A stretch of DNA of 64,000 bases from Rhizobiaceae bacterium MnEN-MB40S. GTDB lineage: Bacteria; Pseudomonadota; Alphaproteobacteria; Rhizobiales; Rhizobiaceae. The stretch covers positions 98,108 through 162,107 of the forward strand of contig BRLC01000009.1 in the NCBI GenBank assembly GCA_024343425.1. Reading direction: 5' to 3'. How positions within the stretch are numbered: the first letter of the stretch is position 1; the number at the start of each line of letters is the position of its first letter. Below are positions 7,802-15,981 of the stretch, piece after piece. The notes under the pieces are model-generated. The model did not search any database. It was not told the origin of the DNA and saw only the letters and a list, made by a program, of their open reading frames with translations. The position numbers and the translations under genes were made by a program.

Positions 7802-8992
7802 CTATGGCCCAAAGCTCTGATCACGTTGAAGCTTCGCGAGCAGCATGGCGAGGAACAGCAGGAGCACCGACGTCCATAGACCGCCTGCGAGGTTTTCCAT
7901 CAAGTCATTGATGAAACCAGTCGCGATTGGCCCGAGCATCTGGCCAATTCCGAAGAAGATGGTGAGCATGCTGATAGCGGTGGCCCATTGCTCAGGGCGG
8001 TAATTGCGCCGGACAAATGCTGTCGTGGATGCGACAACCGAGAAGAATGCGCTGCCGAACACGGCGGCCGATGTCAGCAACAGCGGGACACCTTCCGACA
8101 GGAGAGGAAGGGCGGCGCCGATCGCTGTAATGCCAGTCAGGATCGCAAATGCGTTGCCGTGCCGAAAGCGCTTGAGAATGGCCGCATAGAGCCATGGCGA
8201 TGCAATTGTTGCCAGACCAATTGTACACCAGAACAGCGCCTGAAAACCCGCGCTTCCTCCGCTATTCTGCACCCAGGCGATCATGAACGTCATGTAGGCG
8301 ATGTAACCTGCTCCGAAGACGGCATAGCCGGGAAGAAGCCAAAGCATCGACTCGTAGCGCGGCTTCTCACGCGCGACGGATGAGGCCATGATATTTTCGC
8401 CGCGTGCTGCCAGAAGGCCGATTGCCAGCGGCACGGATAGGATGGCCAGCGCCGCCCAGGCAATTGCCCATGACCCCGGCCCGCTTCTGTAAAGGATTGC
8501 GGGGACGGCGATGCCAGACAATAGGATTCCGAGTCCTGGACCGGCGTAGAAAAGGCCGAGCATGAATGCAGAGCGCTCGGGATTGCGTTGCGCCACCCTG
8601 ACCGCAAGCACACCCCCAGATACGAAAGTCAGTCCACCGCCGATACCGGCGAGCAAGCGGGCGACGTTGAGTGGCAAGGGATGGCGGAAGAAGGCGCAGA
8701 GCAGAAGGGCAAGGATGCAAGCCCAAGCCCCAGCGACCACCACGCGGAATGCACCGAACCTCGCAATTGAGCGTGCCGCGAGCAGGGCGCCAAGCAAGTA
8801 GCCCGCTGCATTGGTGGTGTTCATCCAGCCCGCATCCGCATAGGTCCATCCCAGATCGGCGCGCATGTCGGGTAAAACCAGTGCGTAGGCGAAGCGTGCG
8901 ATGCCAAGTCCAATAGCCGGGGCCAGGGCCAACGACGCAATAACGATGAGATCGTGCCATCTGGCGGAGTGGGAGCGGACAGCCATCGTCAT
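7802..8992 (-). CDS. YbfB/YjiJ-family MFS transporter
   Basis: 396-residue, 12-helix major-facilitator protein. The N-terminal signature ALAPAIGLGIARFAYALVLPDMRADLGW and the following WMNTTNAAGYLLGALLAA block are typical of the YbfB/YjiJ family. The start at 8992 overlaps the upstream GNAT stop (ATGA), so it is the third gene of a hydrolase-GNAT-MFS operon. The operon promoter carries a 17-bp box shared with another MFS operon (10494-10510). The transported compound is unknown; export of a toxic small molecule is plausible. Confidence 0.88.
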   Translation of the reverse strand: MTMAVRSHSARWHDLIVIASLALAPAIGLGIARFAYALVLPDMRADLGWTYADAGWMNTTNAAGYLLGALLAARSIARFGAFRVVVAGAWACILALLLCAFFRHPLPLNVARLLAGIGGGLTFVSGGVLAVRVAQRNPERSAFMLGLFYAGPGLGILLSGIAVPAILYRSGPGSWAIAWAALAILSVPLAIGLLAARGENIMASSVAREKPRYESMLWLLPGYAVFGAGYIAYMTFMIAWVQNSGGSAGFQALFWCTIGLATIASPWLYAAILKRFRHGNAFAILTGITAIGAALPLLSEGVPLLLTSAAVFGSAFFSVVASTTAFVRRNYRPEQWATAISMLTIFFGIGQMLGPIATGFINDLMENLAGGLWTSVLLLFLAMLLAKLQRDQSFGP

Positions 8993-9438
8993 GATGCCGT
9001 GTCGATTTGATAGATGATCGATTGGCGGCGGGACGCAATTCGTTCGTAAAGGTGCTGCGCTTGCGAATTCTGCGCGTCCGTCTCCCAATAGATGCGGCGC
9101 CATCCTTCGCGCTTCCCATGATGTTCCAGATGGCCAATCAGCGCCGTCGCCACTCCGGCACCACGCGCACGAGGCGAAACCCAAAGATCCTCAAGATAGC
9201 AGACGGATTTCAGAGAGAATGTGTGTGGATGAAGAATGGTGTGAGCCAGCCCAACCGATCCCGCATCGCCGACCGCCAACCAAGCCTGCATTGGATAGGC
9301 GTCATTGATGATACGCAGCCAGAGTCCGTCAACGACAGCATCATCCATGTCCGCGGCTCCGAAATGAGCGCAGTTTTCGCCCCACAAGCGCTGCCATTCC
9401 CGTCGATCATCGGCACCTGCAGTCTTGATGGTCAACAT
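8989..9438 (-). CDS. GNAT-family N-acetyltransferase
   Basis: 149 residues with a complete GNAT core: YLEDLWVSPRARGAGVATALIGHL contains the acetyl-CoA-binding RxxGxA loop, and AQNSQAQHLYERI is the typical C-terminal helix. It is similar to small-molecule or amine acetylases. ATG at 9438 has AAGGAG 5 nt upstream. It overlaps the upstream hydrolase gene by 7 nt and the downstream MFS gene by 4 nt, suggesting a modify-and-export operon. Confidence 0.87.
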   Translation of the reverse strand: MLTIKTAGADDRREWQRLWGENCAHFGAADMDDAVVDGLWLRIINDAYPMQAWLAVGDAGSVGLAHTILHPHTFSLKSVCYLEDLWVSPRARGAGVATALIGHLEHHGKREGWRRIYWETDAQNSQAQHLYERIASRRQSIIYQIDTAS

Positions 9439-10433
9439 TGGTGCTCCTTCATGGGGGTTGCTTGCGTCAGAAGGCGGCCGGGTGAACCAGCCGGGATCTC
9501 GCCGGATCGAAGCCATGCCAGCGCCAGGGGCCACAGGCTGTCCTTGAAGCGGTCATGGAAAAAGGCGAAATGTCCGATCGCCTGAACACCGATGTCTTCG
9601 GGAGCGATATGCCAATGCCGCCAGGCACTGGCCGTAAAATAAGACAGTAGCCGACCGAGCGCGGCAGGCGTTCCGTGGGAATCGTCGTCAAGGCCGATGG
9701 CGAGGATCGGCGCTGTCACCTTGGTGAACCGCCGACGCAGCCATTCGGACTCGCGCTCGCCGCCGATGAAAATATCCTGTCGCACGGTGTCTTCGAACCG
9801 CGCTTTCATGTGGCTCCAGTCGCGGACGACGCCGGCGGGTGTGTCCTCCATCCAACCAAGGCGCTTGGCGGGGAAGTAGCCCAACAGCCTCGTCAGCATC
9901 GGCATGACGATATGCCATTTTAGATACATCCGAGGGCGATCTGGGGCCGCGTAGTCGCGCCAGAAGGCGAACTGTGACCCGACAGTGAAGATGCGTCCAG
10001 CCTTTCGGCTTGATGGTGCCAGACCGACTGCAAATCCTCCGATTGAATGGGCAACAACGTGGATCATCTGCCCCGGAAATTCTGCCTCCGCATAGCGAAG
10101 TGCGCTTTCGAGATCGTGCTCGCCCCAGTCCACCCAGTCCGCCTTAAAGCCACGTAGCGATTTCGGGCGTGATTCTCCGATGCCGCGATAGTCGTAAGTG
10201 ATGACATTGAAGCCATTCGCGAACAGGTAGTCAGCAAAGCGAGAGTAATACCGGCATCGAACCGATGTTGCTGCGGAAATCACCACCACGGCCCTGTCGG
10301 CGACGCCATCGGCATGGCTCCAGACAAAGCCGCCGAGCCACACGCCATCGGGTGCTTGCATGCGGAATGGCGTGCCTGAACGCCCTCCATCGGGATGCCG
10401 TTCAAATGACAGGATTTTCGTTGGTTCGTCCAC
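9432..10433 (-). CDS. Alpha/beta hydrolase (serine aminopeptidase-like)
   Basis: 333 residues. It shows strand FNVITYDYRGIGESRP, nucleophile elbow VAHSIGGFAVG (Ser in HSIGG) and a late His region IGHFAFFHDRF, so Ser-Asp-His catalysis is likely. It resembles YheT/serine aminopeptidase S33-type hydrolases. The assigned GTG start at 10433 has GGAGG only 1 nt away; an internal ATG at 10361 is an alternative, so the first ~24 residues are uncertain. First gene of the operon with GNAT and MFS. Confidence 0.83.
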   Translation of the reverse strand: MDEPTKILSFERHPDGGRSGTPFRMQAPDGVWLGGFVWSHADGVADRAVVVISAATSVRCRYYSRFADYLFANGFNVITYDYRGIGESRPKSLRGFKADWVDWGEHDLESALRYAEAEFPGQMIHVVAHSIGGFAVGLAPSSRKAGRIFTVGSQFAFWRDYAAPDRPRMYLKWHIVMPMLTRLLGYFPAKRLGWMEDTPAGVVRDWSHMKARFEDTVRQDIFIGGERESEWLRRRFTKVTAPILAIGLDDDSHGTPAALGRLLSYFTASAWRHWHIAPEDIGVQAIGHFAFFHDRFKDSLWPLALAWLRSGEIPAGSPGRLLTQATPMKEHQC

Positions 10434-10493
10434 GCCTCCGCCCCGGTCAGCAAACCTTCTTCGATGCTGGATTTTCTATGGCGTGGCTTCAGA

Positions 10494-10510
10494 GTCGAAT
10501 GAGCATCTCT
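10494..10510. promoter_or_regulatory. 17-bp box shared with the 14.7-kb MFS promoter
   Basis: GTCGAATGAGCATCTCT lies 61 bp upstream of the hydrolase operon start. The identical 17-mer lies 69 bp upstream of a second minus-strand MFS operon (14743-14759). The same orientation and similar distance argue for a common transcription factor site. Confidence 0.55.
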
Positions 10511-10601
10511 CCGTATGGACTGAGGAGCATTCAGTTGTCTTGAGTTTCAGTTCTGGCTTTGTTGTGTCTGAAACGATGTGACCAGAGGCAGGCAAGGATT
10601 T

Positions 10602-11096
10602 ATGCGACCAGTCATACGGCTTCAGGAGCTTTCACTCCTGACACAATCTCACGGTGAGGCATTTGAAGCACGAATTGCGTCGGTCGCAGCGCCCCTCGGC
10701 GCCAAACGTCTTGGCGCGCGCTATGTAGAGGTTCCGCCTGGCAAGAAAGCCTGGCCTTATCACGCTCATCACGGGAACGACGAACTATTCGTGATTCTGG
10801 GCGGTGCTGGTCGGCTTCGGTTTGGCGGGGAGGAATATGCTGTGTCCCAGGGCGATGTCGTGGTGTGCCGGGCCGGTGGGGTCGAAACTGCGCACCAATT
10901 GCTTGCCGAAGGCGGCGAGCCGCTCAGATACCTTGCGGTCAGCAGCATGCTTGAACCCGACGTTCTGGAATATCCCGACAGCGGTAAGGTGGCCATTTTT
11001 GTCGGTTCGGCGCCTGGCGGCGACAAGGCCGAGCGCCGGTTCGAACTGAATGTCATGAAGGACAGCGCCGTTGATTATTGGGAGGGCGAGAAATGA
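10602..11096 (+). CDS. Cupin-domain protein
   Basis: 164 residues with a single cupin barrel. ARYVEVPPGKKAWPYHAHHGNDELFVILGG carries the HxH...E metal-binding motif 1, and QGDVVVCRAGGVETAHQLLAEG motif 2. It resembles XRE-less cupin proteins acting on small metabolites. ATG at 10602 follows AAGGA; an upstream GTG at 10578 is possible. The stop overlaps the PEBP-like gene start (ATGA). The divergent hydrolase operon lies 168 bp away. Confidence 0.82.
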   Translation: MRPVIRLQELSLLTQSHGEAFEARIASVAAPLGAKRLGARYVEVPPGKKAWPYHAHHGNDELFVILGGAGRLRFGGEEYAVSQGDVVVCRAGGVETAHQLLAEGGEPLRYLAVSSMLEPDVLEYPDSGKVAIFVGSAPGGDKAERRFELNVMKDSAVDYWEGEK

Positions 11097-11662
11097 AGAC
11101 ATTGGGAAACAAAGAACTTGGGTTCGCGGCACGTGGGATTTTGACCGCTCTCGTCGCCATCGCGGCGCCGATGCCGTTTGATACGGCTGCGTCTGCAATG
11201 GATTTGACCAGTTCATCCTTCGCCGACGGCGGCGCCATCCCGGAACGAAATGTTCTCCGCGGCTTCGGATGTCTCGGCCAGAACATCTCACCTGCGCTCG
11301 TCTGGCGCGCTGCTCCAGACGGAACGAAGAGCTTTGCGGTAACAATGTTCGATCCAGATGCGCCCACGGATAGTGGCTGGTGGCATTGGCTTCTGGTCAA
11401 CATCCCCGCAGATACGATGTCTCTCGCGGAAGGTAGTCAACCTGCTGGCGCATTGGCAACAAGAACCGATTTTGGGATGGAGGGTTATGGCGGCCCCTGT
11501 GCTCCGGAGGGTGCCCCGCCACACCGGTATGTTGTCACGGTTTTTGCACTTGATGTCGAAAAGCTCCCTGTGGAGGCCTCGGCCTCAGGCGCTATGGTCA
11601 GCTTCTTGCTCAATAGCCACAGCCTGGCGAAGGCGACTCTGACTGGTCGCTTCGGCCGTTGA
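11093..11662 (+). CDS. YbhB/YbcL-type PEBP protein with signal peptide
   Basis: 189 residues. An N-terminal signal peptide (charged start, hydrophobic AARGILTALVAIAAPMPF, cleavage near SAMDL) is followed by a phosphatidylethanolamine-binding/RKIP-like fold: CLGQNISPALVWRAAPDGTKSFAVTMFDPDAP and WWHWLLVNIPADT are signature blocks, with GPCAPEGAPPHRY near the ligand pocket. It is likely periplasmic. It is translationally coupled to the cupin gene upstream by a 4-nt overlap. Ligand unknown. Confidence 0.87.
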   Translation: MKTLGNKELGFAARGILTALVAIAAPMPFDTAASAMDLTSSSFADGGAIPERNVLRGFGCLGQNISPALVWRAAPDGTKSFAVTMFDPDAPTDSGWWHWLLVNIPADTMSLAEGSQPAGALATRTDFGMEGYGGPCAPEGAPPHRYVVTVFALDVEKLPVEASASGAMVSFLLNSHSLAKATLTGRFGR

Positions 11663-11972
11663 AGCTCCGTGCTATGGCCGAATGTGGTGTGCGTAGGTTC
11701 GAGGAAACCAGACAGACATCAATGGAACCGTTGACCAGTTCTCTTGAGCGGGTTGGGTAGTCACCGGGACGGTGGGGGCAAGCCGGATCGTTTGTCCAGT
11801 GAAGGACGAGAACATCGGCGATGCGCGCCATAGTCTATTCACTGTTTATAAGCCGTTCATGCTGCTCCCCGAAACGAGGGGTGGCGTCAGTTTCTCCCCT
11901 CGCAATATGGGTTATTTTTCATATCCTGGTCTTTGCACTGCAGATCTACTCCTGAAATAGCCAAAGACTCTC
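11663..11972. other. Intergenic stretch without a recognisable gene
   Basis: 310 bp between the PEBP gene and the isomerase gene. No open frame has a recognisable domain or a good ribosome-binding site, and no clear terminator is seen. It presumably holds the promoter of the downstream isomerase-GNAT pair. Confidence 0.45.
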
Positions 11973-12581
11973 ATGACAGGTGATAGCCCCATTGAATTTT
12001 GGTTCGACTTTGCCTCGGGCTATGCCTACTTCGCGGCACTGGAGATCGACGCCTTCGGCCAACGAGTGGGCAGGAGGATCAAATGGTGCCCCTATACGCT
12101 CGGAACAGCGTTCAAAGCGACTGGGTCGCGCGGCCTTTCCTCCACGCCATTGAAGCGGGACTACGCCCAGAAGGATTGGCAACGTATTGCGCGTTTGCGG
12201 GGCGTGCCGTTTCGGCTACCGGAGCATCACCCATCCGTGGCCCTTGCAGCAATTCGGGTTTTCTATCTCATCGATGATGTCGATCCGACCGTTGCAAAGA
12301 CGTTCGCGCTTGCCGTCTTTGAGGCCTATTTCACGCGTGGCATCGACGGCGGAAATCTTGATCATGTTATTGCGCTTGCGGCTTCGCTCGGGTTGGACGG
12401 GACCAATCTGGCCGCCGGGGCGGGCAGCCAGGCAGTCAAGGAGCGGGTTAAGCTGATCTCTGAGCAGGCGGTTGCGCTCGGGATTTTCGGCTCCCCATTC
12501 TTCATCGTTGATGGCGAGCCGTTTTGGGGTTGGGATCGTATTCCGATGATGGAAGAATGGATCGAGAGAGGTGGCTGGTGA
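11973..12581 (+). CDS. 2-hydroxychromene-2-carboxylate isomerase-like (DsbA-fold) protein
   Basis: 202 residues of the DsbA-like HCCA isomerase/kappa-GST family. The N-terminal IEFWFDFASGYAYFAALEIDAF holds the active-site Ser-position of the CxxC-less thioredoxin fold, and the C-terminal GIFGSPFFIVDGEPFWGWDRI is the family's GSH-binding cis-Pro block. Such enzymes isomerise ring-cleavage products of naphthalene-type aromatics with glutathione; the actual substrate here is unknown as no ring-cleavage genes are nearby. It is coupled to the following GNAT gene (GTGA). Confidence 0.85.
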   Translation: MTGDSPIEFWFDFASGYAYFAALEIDAFGQRVGRRIKWCPYTLGTAFKATGSRGLSSTPLKRDYAQKDWQRIARLRGVPFRLPEHHPSVALAAIRVFYLIDDVDPTVAKTFALAVFEAYFTRGIDGGNLDHVIALAASLGLDGTNLAAGAGSQAVKERVKLISEQAVALGIFGSPFFIVDGEPFWGWDRIPMMEEWIERGGW

Positions 12582-13063
12582 GCAGCGAAACCGAGTTGCA
12601 CGGGGCGCTTGAGATTCGCTGCCTCAAAGCAGGAGACGCCGAAACTTTCGCGGCGCTGGTAGCTGAGTATAGTTGGGAAATGCGTCAGAGCCCGACAAAG
12701 CTCCTTCCCGATGTCAGCAAAGGGATCGTGCTCCTTGAAGACACGATGGCGGAGACTGTCGGAGCCTTCCTCGAGAATCAACTCGTTGGATTCGCCATCT
12801 TTTTCGATCTGCCTGAAGCGATCTCGGGAGGCCGCGCCGGGCAGCTTGATGATCTTTTTGTCGCCCCGTCGTTTCGAGGGCGGCGGCTGGCACGAAACCT
12901 GATCGACGCCGTTTCTGAAATCGGTCGGGAACGGGGTTGGATCCACCTGCGTTGGCTGGTTCCAGACGACAACAAAGCTGCACGCCAAGCTTATGAGCGC
13001 TTTGCGGAGGCTGCACCTTGGAAAAGCTATGTGCTTTGGCTGGGCGACGGCGAACAATGGTGA
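12578..13063 (+). CDS. GNAT-family N-acetyltransferase
   Basis: 161 residues with a full GNAT core: FAIFFDLPEAISGGRAGQLDDLFVAPSFRGRRLARNLI contains the RxxGxG/A-like acetyl-CoA loop (RGRRLA), and NKAARQAYERF the C-terminal helix. The GTG start overlaps the isomerase stop by 4 nt (GTGA), so the two are translated together. It is similar to aminoglycoside/amine acetyltransferase-like proteins, but the substrate cannot be told. Confidence 0.83.
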   Translation: MSSETELHGALEIRCLKAGDAETFAALVAEYSWEMRQSPTKLLPDVSKGIVLLEDTMAETVGAFLENQLVGFAIFFDLPEAISGGRAGQLDDLFVAPSFRGRRLARNLIDAVSEIGRERGWIHLRWLVPDDNKAARQAYERFAEAAPWKSYVLWLGDGEQW

Positions 13064-13295
13064 GACCCATGCGGGAGTCGGCATCCAGACCCGGGTGCTG
13101 GCCGCTCGCGGATCCATCGCTTCGAGGTCGGGATTTTGCCTCGTGCTGGATCAAAGGTCGAAAGATGCACCTCTTGCTGGGGATACATACCAAGTCGGGT
13201 GCTGCACGGAACGATTGGAGACTTCTCGGATGGCTTGCCGGTTTCGCTTGCCACGCTCGTCCACGGATAGGTGACGCGCGCGCGCTTTTGCTCTC

Positions 13296-13433
13296 CTAGC
13301 TGCAGACCGACCAGGCCAAAATCCAAATGTCCCGGGGATCCACGTAGGCCCAAGCAGCCACAACCGGTATGCAAGCGATAAGAAGCCACGCCAACGGCAG
13401 CCAATCCGACGAGGATGTGTGAAGCCGCGTCAT
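13296..13433 (-). CDS. 45-residue membrane protein coupled to an MFS transporter
   Basis: This short gene starts inside the MFS stop codon: ATG at 13433 overlaps TGA at 13432-13430 (ATGA). The product has one strong hydrophobic segment (WLPLAWLLIACIPVVAAWAY) and a second shorter one (DIWILAWSVCS), so it should be a tiny inner-membrane protein. Its size, coupling and position recall the small subunits found with some oxalate/formate-type MFS transporters. The function as a transporter partner is inference; the frame, start and coupling are seen directly. Confidence 0.6.
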   Translation of the reverse strand: MTRLHTSSSDWLPLAWLLIACIPVVAAWAYVDPRDIWILAWSVCS

Positions 13434-14674
13434 GCTGGCGACACCGCCCGCGGCCTGCAACTGATGGCTCTATCGTCGATCGGCCAATGGGCCATCGCTG
13501 CGACAATGCCCAGTCCCATGGCAATGATCCATACCGTCTGATAGGAACCCGTCCGCTCGAAGAGATAGCCGCCGAGCCAAACCCCGAAAAACGACCCAAG
13601 CTGATGGCCGAAGAACACGAACCCGAACAGTGTCGTAATGTATCGTACGCCAAACACCTGTGAGACGAGGCCGTTCGTCAGCGGTACGGTGCCGAGCCAA
13701 AGGAAGCCCATGACTGCCGCGAAGATGTAGGTGCTCACGGCACTCAGCGGCAGAAAGACAAAAAGTGCCATTGCGATGGTCCGCACGAGATACAGCGCTG
13801 TTAGCAAATATTTGCGGCGCAGGGTGCCGCCCCACAAGGCCAGGAGGTAGGTGCCTGCGACATTCGTCAGCGCAATAATGGCCAATGCAGCGACGCCCTC
13901 GGATGCGCTAACGCCCCGATCCAAGAGGTAGGCCGGCAGGTGGGTGGCGATAAAGGCCAACTGAAATCCGCAGGCTAGGAACCCGAGGTTGAGAAGCCAG
14001 AAGCCTCGGTGCCGGAATGCTTCCGCGATTGCAGCCGCCATCGAGATGTCTGAGGCGCTCGTTTCGGAGGGCGTGCTCCGGTCTTGCATCGGCCACGCCA
14101 GAGGCAGCAGGACGGCCATCGCGACGGCGAGGATCAGGAGTGCACCCGTCCAGTCCCAAAGCGCGATGAAGCCTTGAGCAGCAGGCACCATGGCAAACTG
14201 ACCGATGCCTCCAATAGCCCCCGCCAGACCGAGGGCCCAGCTTCGCCGTTTCGCAGGCATGATCCGGCTCAGCGCACCGTAAATGGCGCCGAACGCGGTG
14301 CCGGAAAGCGCGATGCCGATGCATATGCCGGCGCTCAGGACGAACGCGGGCGACGTCTCGGCATAGACCATAGCGAACAGGCCCAACGCATAGGCGATTA
14401 ACCCAATGGCGACCACCTTGGCTGAGCCGAATTTGTCAGCCAACATGCCAGTGAACGGCTGAGCAATACCCCATGTCAGATTCTGCACGGCCACCGCGAA
14501 CCCGAACGTTTCGCGCGACCACCCTCTGTCGAGAGTGATGGGCAGCAAAAATAGGCCCTGCACATGACGGATGCCCAGAGCCATGCCCATGATGATCCCG
14601 CCTGCGATGATCGGCACCCACAAGCTTCTGCGCCATCCACCTTCTGGCACTTCGCCTTCGTGAACTTGTCGCAT
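13430..14674 (-). CDS. MFS transporter (oxalate/formate antiporter-like)
   Basis: 414-residue, 12-helix major-facilitator protein. The start GGIIMGMALGIRHVQGLFLLPITLDRGWSRETF and VQNLTWGIAQPFTGMLADKFG correspond to the first helices and the loop 2-3 signature GxLaDrxG. ATG at 14674 has GAGGA 7 nt upstream. It lies downstream of a LysR gene on the same strand, with a 211-bp gap that contains the 17-bp box shared with the hydrolase-GNAT-MFS operon. It is followed by the coupled 45-residue membrane protein. Substrate unknown, likely an organic acid. Confidence 0.87.
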   Translation of the reverse strand: MRQVHEGEVPEGGWRRSLWVPIIAGGIIMGMALGIRHVQGLFLLPITLDRGWSRETFGFAVAVQNLTWGIAQPFTGMLADKFGSAKVVAIGLIAYALGLFAMVYAETSPAFVLSAGICIGIALSGTAFGAIYGALSRIMPAKRRSWALGLAGAIGGIGQFAMVPAAQGFIALWDWTGALLILAVAMAVLLPLAWPMQDRSTPSETSASDISMAAAIAEAFRHRGFWLLNLGFLACGFQLAFIATHLPAYLLDRGVSASEGVAALAIIALTNVAGTYLLALWGGTLRRKYLLTALYLVRTIAMALFVFLPLSAVSTYIFAAVMGFLWLGTVPLTNGLVSQVFGVRYITTLFGFVFFGHQLGSFFGVWLGGYLFERTGSYQTVWIIAMGLGIVAAMAHWPIDDRAISCRPRAVSPA

Positions 14675-14742
14675 CGAAATCCTCTTTTGGCTGCTTCTCC
14701 CGTGGAGGCAGACGCAAAATGATTGAGCGGCCGCAAGCGGTT

Positions 14743-14774
14743 GTCGAATGAGCATCTCTGGCGCTCGAATGAGC
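14743..14774. promoter_or_regulatory. Shared 17-bp box plus second half-copy
   Basis: GTCGAATGAGCATCTCT at 14743-14759 is identical to the box at 10494-10510. A second copy of its core, TCGAATGAGC, follows at 14765-14774, about two helical turns (20 bp) from the first core. It lies 69 bp upstream of the MFS start on the minus strand. Confidence 0.55.
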
Positions 14775-14885
14775 TCTTTTCACTTTGGAGAAGGGAAGAA
14801 GGGATGTGGGCGGACGCCATTTAGGTTCGCCCTCGATGGAAAAGCGGGAAGGCGGCTCCTTCAGAGACCATTCATGGCGGCGGTA

Positions 14886-15794
14886 TCAGCGGATCTCCTC
14901 TGTCGCTCCGCTCGACCTTGCTGCCTCGGCTAACATCCAGGCGCGAACGTTTCTGAGACGGCGATCCCGCTCAAGAGCCGGCGGATAACAAAGATAGTAG
15001 CCGGCATTCGCTGGAATCTGATGGCCCAAAAGAGGTGCAACGCGCCCTGCGACAATGTCCTGTCCTGCGATCTCGGTTCCCACCAGGGTTAGGCCAGCGC
15101 CGTCGATTGCGGCTTTCAGTCCGAGGCCGGCCGAATCCACAATGGTGATTGCGGCCGGCTTGATCGGGCCTCCTGGCAAGGTGTCATTCCACCGCTCGAA
15201 ATTCTCGCGTCGATGCTGGGAAAGGAAAAGGTTTGCTCGCTCAATCGACTTGCGAAGGCTGGCTTCATCCTTCGTGGCCAACTCGGCTTTTCCCAATAAC
15301 GCGACGTTCTCTTCGAATAGATGTTCGGCGAGAACACCAGGCCAGGATCCCTTACCATGACGGACAGCGGCATCGGCAACGCCTGCAGTGAGGTCAACTG
15401 CAGTCTGTGTCGCGGAGATCAGCAATTCAAAGCCTGAACGAGTGAACGGATAGGTGGCGAGCCGCGGCGAAAACCAGTGAACGGCGAATGTTGGCAGCAT
15501 CGACAGGCGCAGCGGCCCAAGTTTGCGCTCGTTCTTGAGCGCTCCTACAGCATCGATGATCCTTGTGAAACCTGCGGTGAGTTCCGGCGCCAAAACTCGG
15601 CCAGTCTCTGTCAGTTCGAGCCGCGGCCCGGCACGCCGCATCAAGTCGACGCCCAATAACTCTTCGAGAATACGCAGTTGATGGCTGACGGCCGATGGCG
15701 TTACGCCAATTTCCGCGCCCGCATCCTTTATCGACAGATGGCGAGCTGCTGCTTCGAATGCCCTCAATGCGTTGAGCGGCACGTTCAGTCGCAT
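14886..15794 (-). CDS. GcvA-like LysR-family regulator
   Basis: 302 residues. N-terminal winged helix (PLNALRAFEAAARHLSIKDAGAEIGVTPSAVSHQLRILEE) with the GcvA-type motif TPSAVSHQ, then a periplasmic-binding-like effector domain starting near LGPLRLSMLPTFAVHWFSPRLATY. ATG at 15794 is the start that aligns with the family. It is upstream of the MFS gene on the same strand and divergent from the aminotransferase gene (187 bp). Either could be its target; the shared box in front of the MFS gene is a candidate binding site. Confidence 0.87.
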   Translation of the reverse strand: MRLNVPLNALRAFEAAARHLSIKDAGAEIGVTPSAVSHQLRILEELLGVDLMRRAGPRLELTETGRVLAPELTAGFTRIIDAVGALKNERKLGPLRLSMLPTFAVHWFSPRLATYPFTRSGFELLISATQTAVDLTAGVADAAVRHGKGSWPGVLAEHLFEENVALLGKAELATKDEASLRKSIERANLFLSQHRRENFERWNDTLPGGPIKPAAITIVDSAGLGLKAAIDGAGLTLVGTEIAGQDIVAGRVAPLLGHQIPANAGYYLCYPPALERDRRLRNVRAWMLAEAARSSGATEEIR

Positions 15795-15981
15795 TGTTTC
15801 AGTCAATTCAGCCTCCAAACTTTGCCACACCAGACGCGATGTTTTGCGATCCGTACGCCTGCGATGCGCGCAATAGAGCAAATCTCACCTTGCTCTGAAG
15901 ATTACTCACTCGCCGCAGGCGGCAGCTTCGGAGGAAAATGTTGCGCACAAACAGCTTCAAACAGCCAAGAGCGACGCTCCC

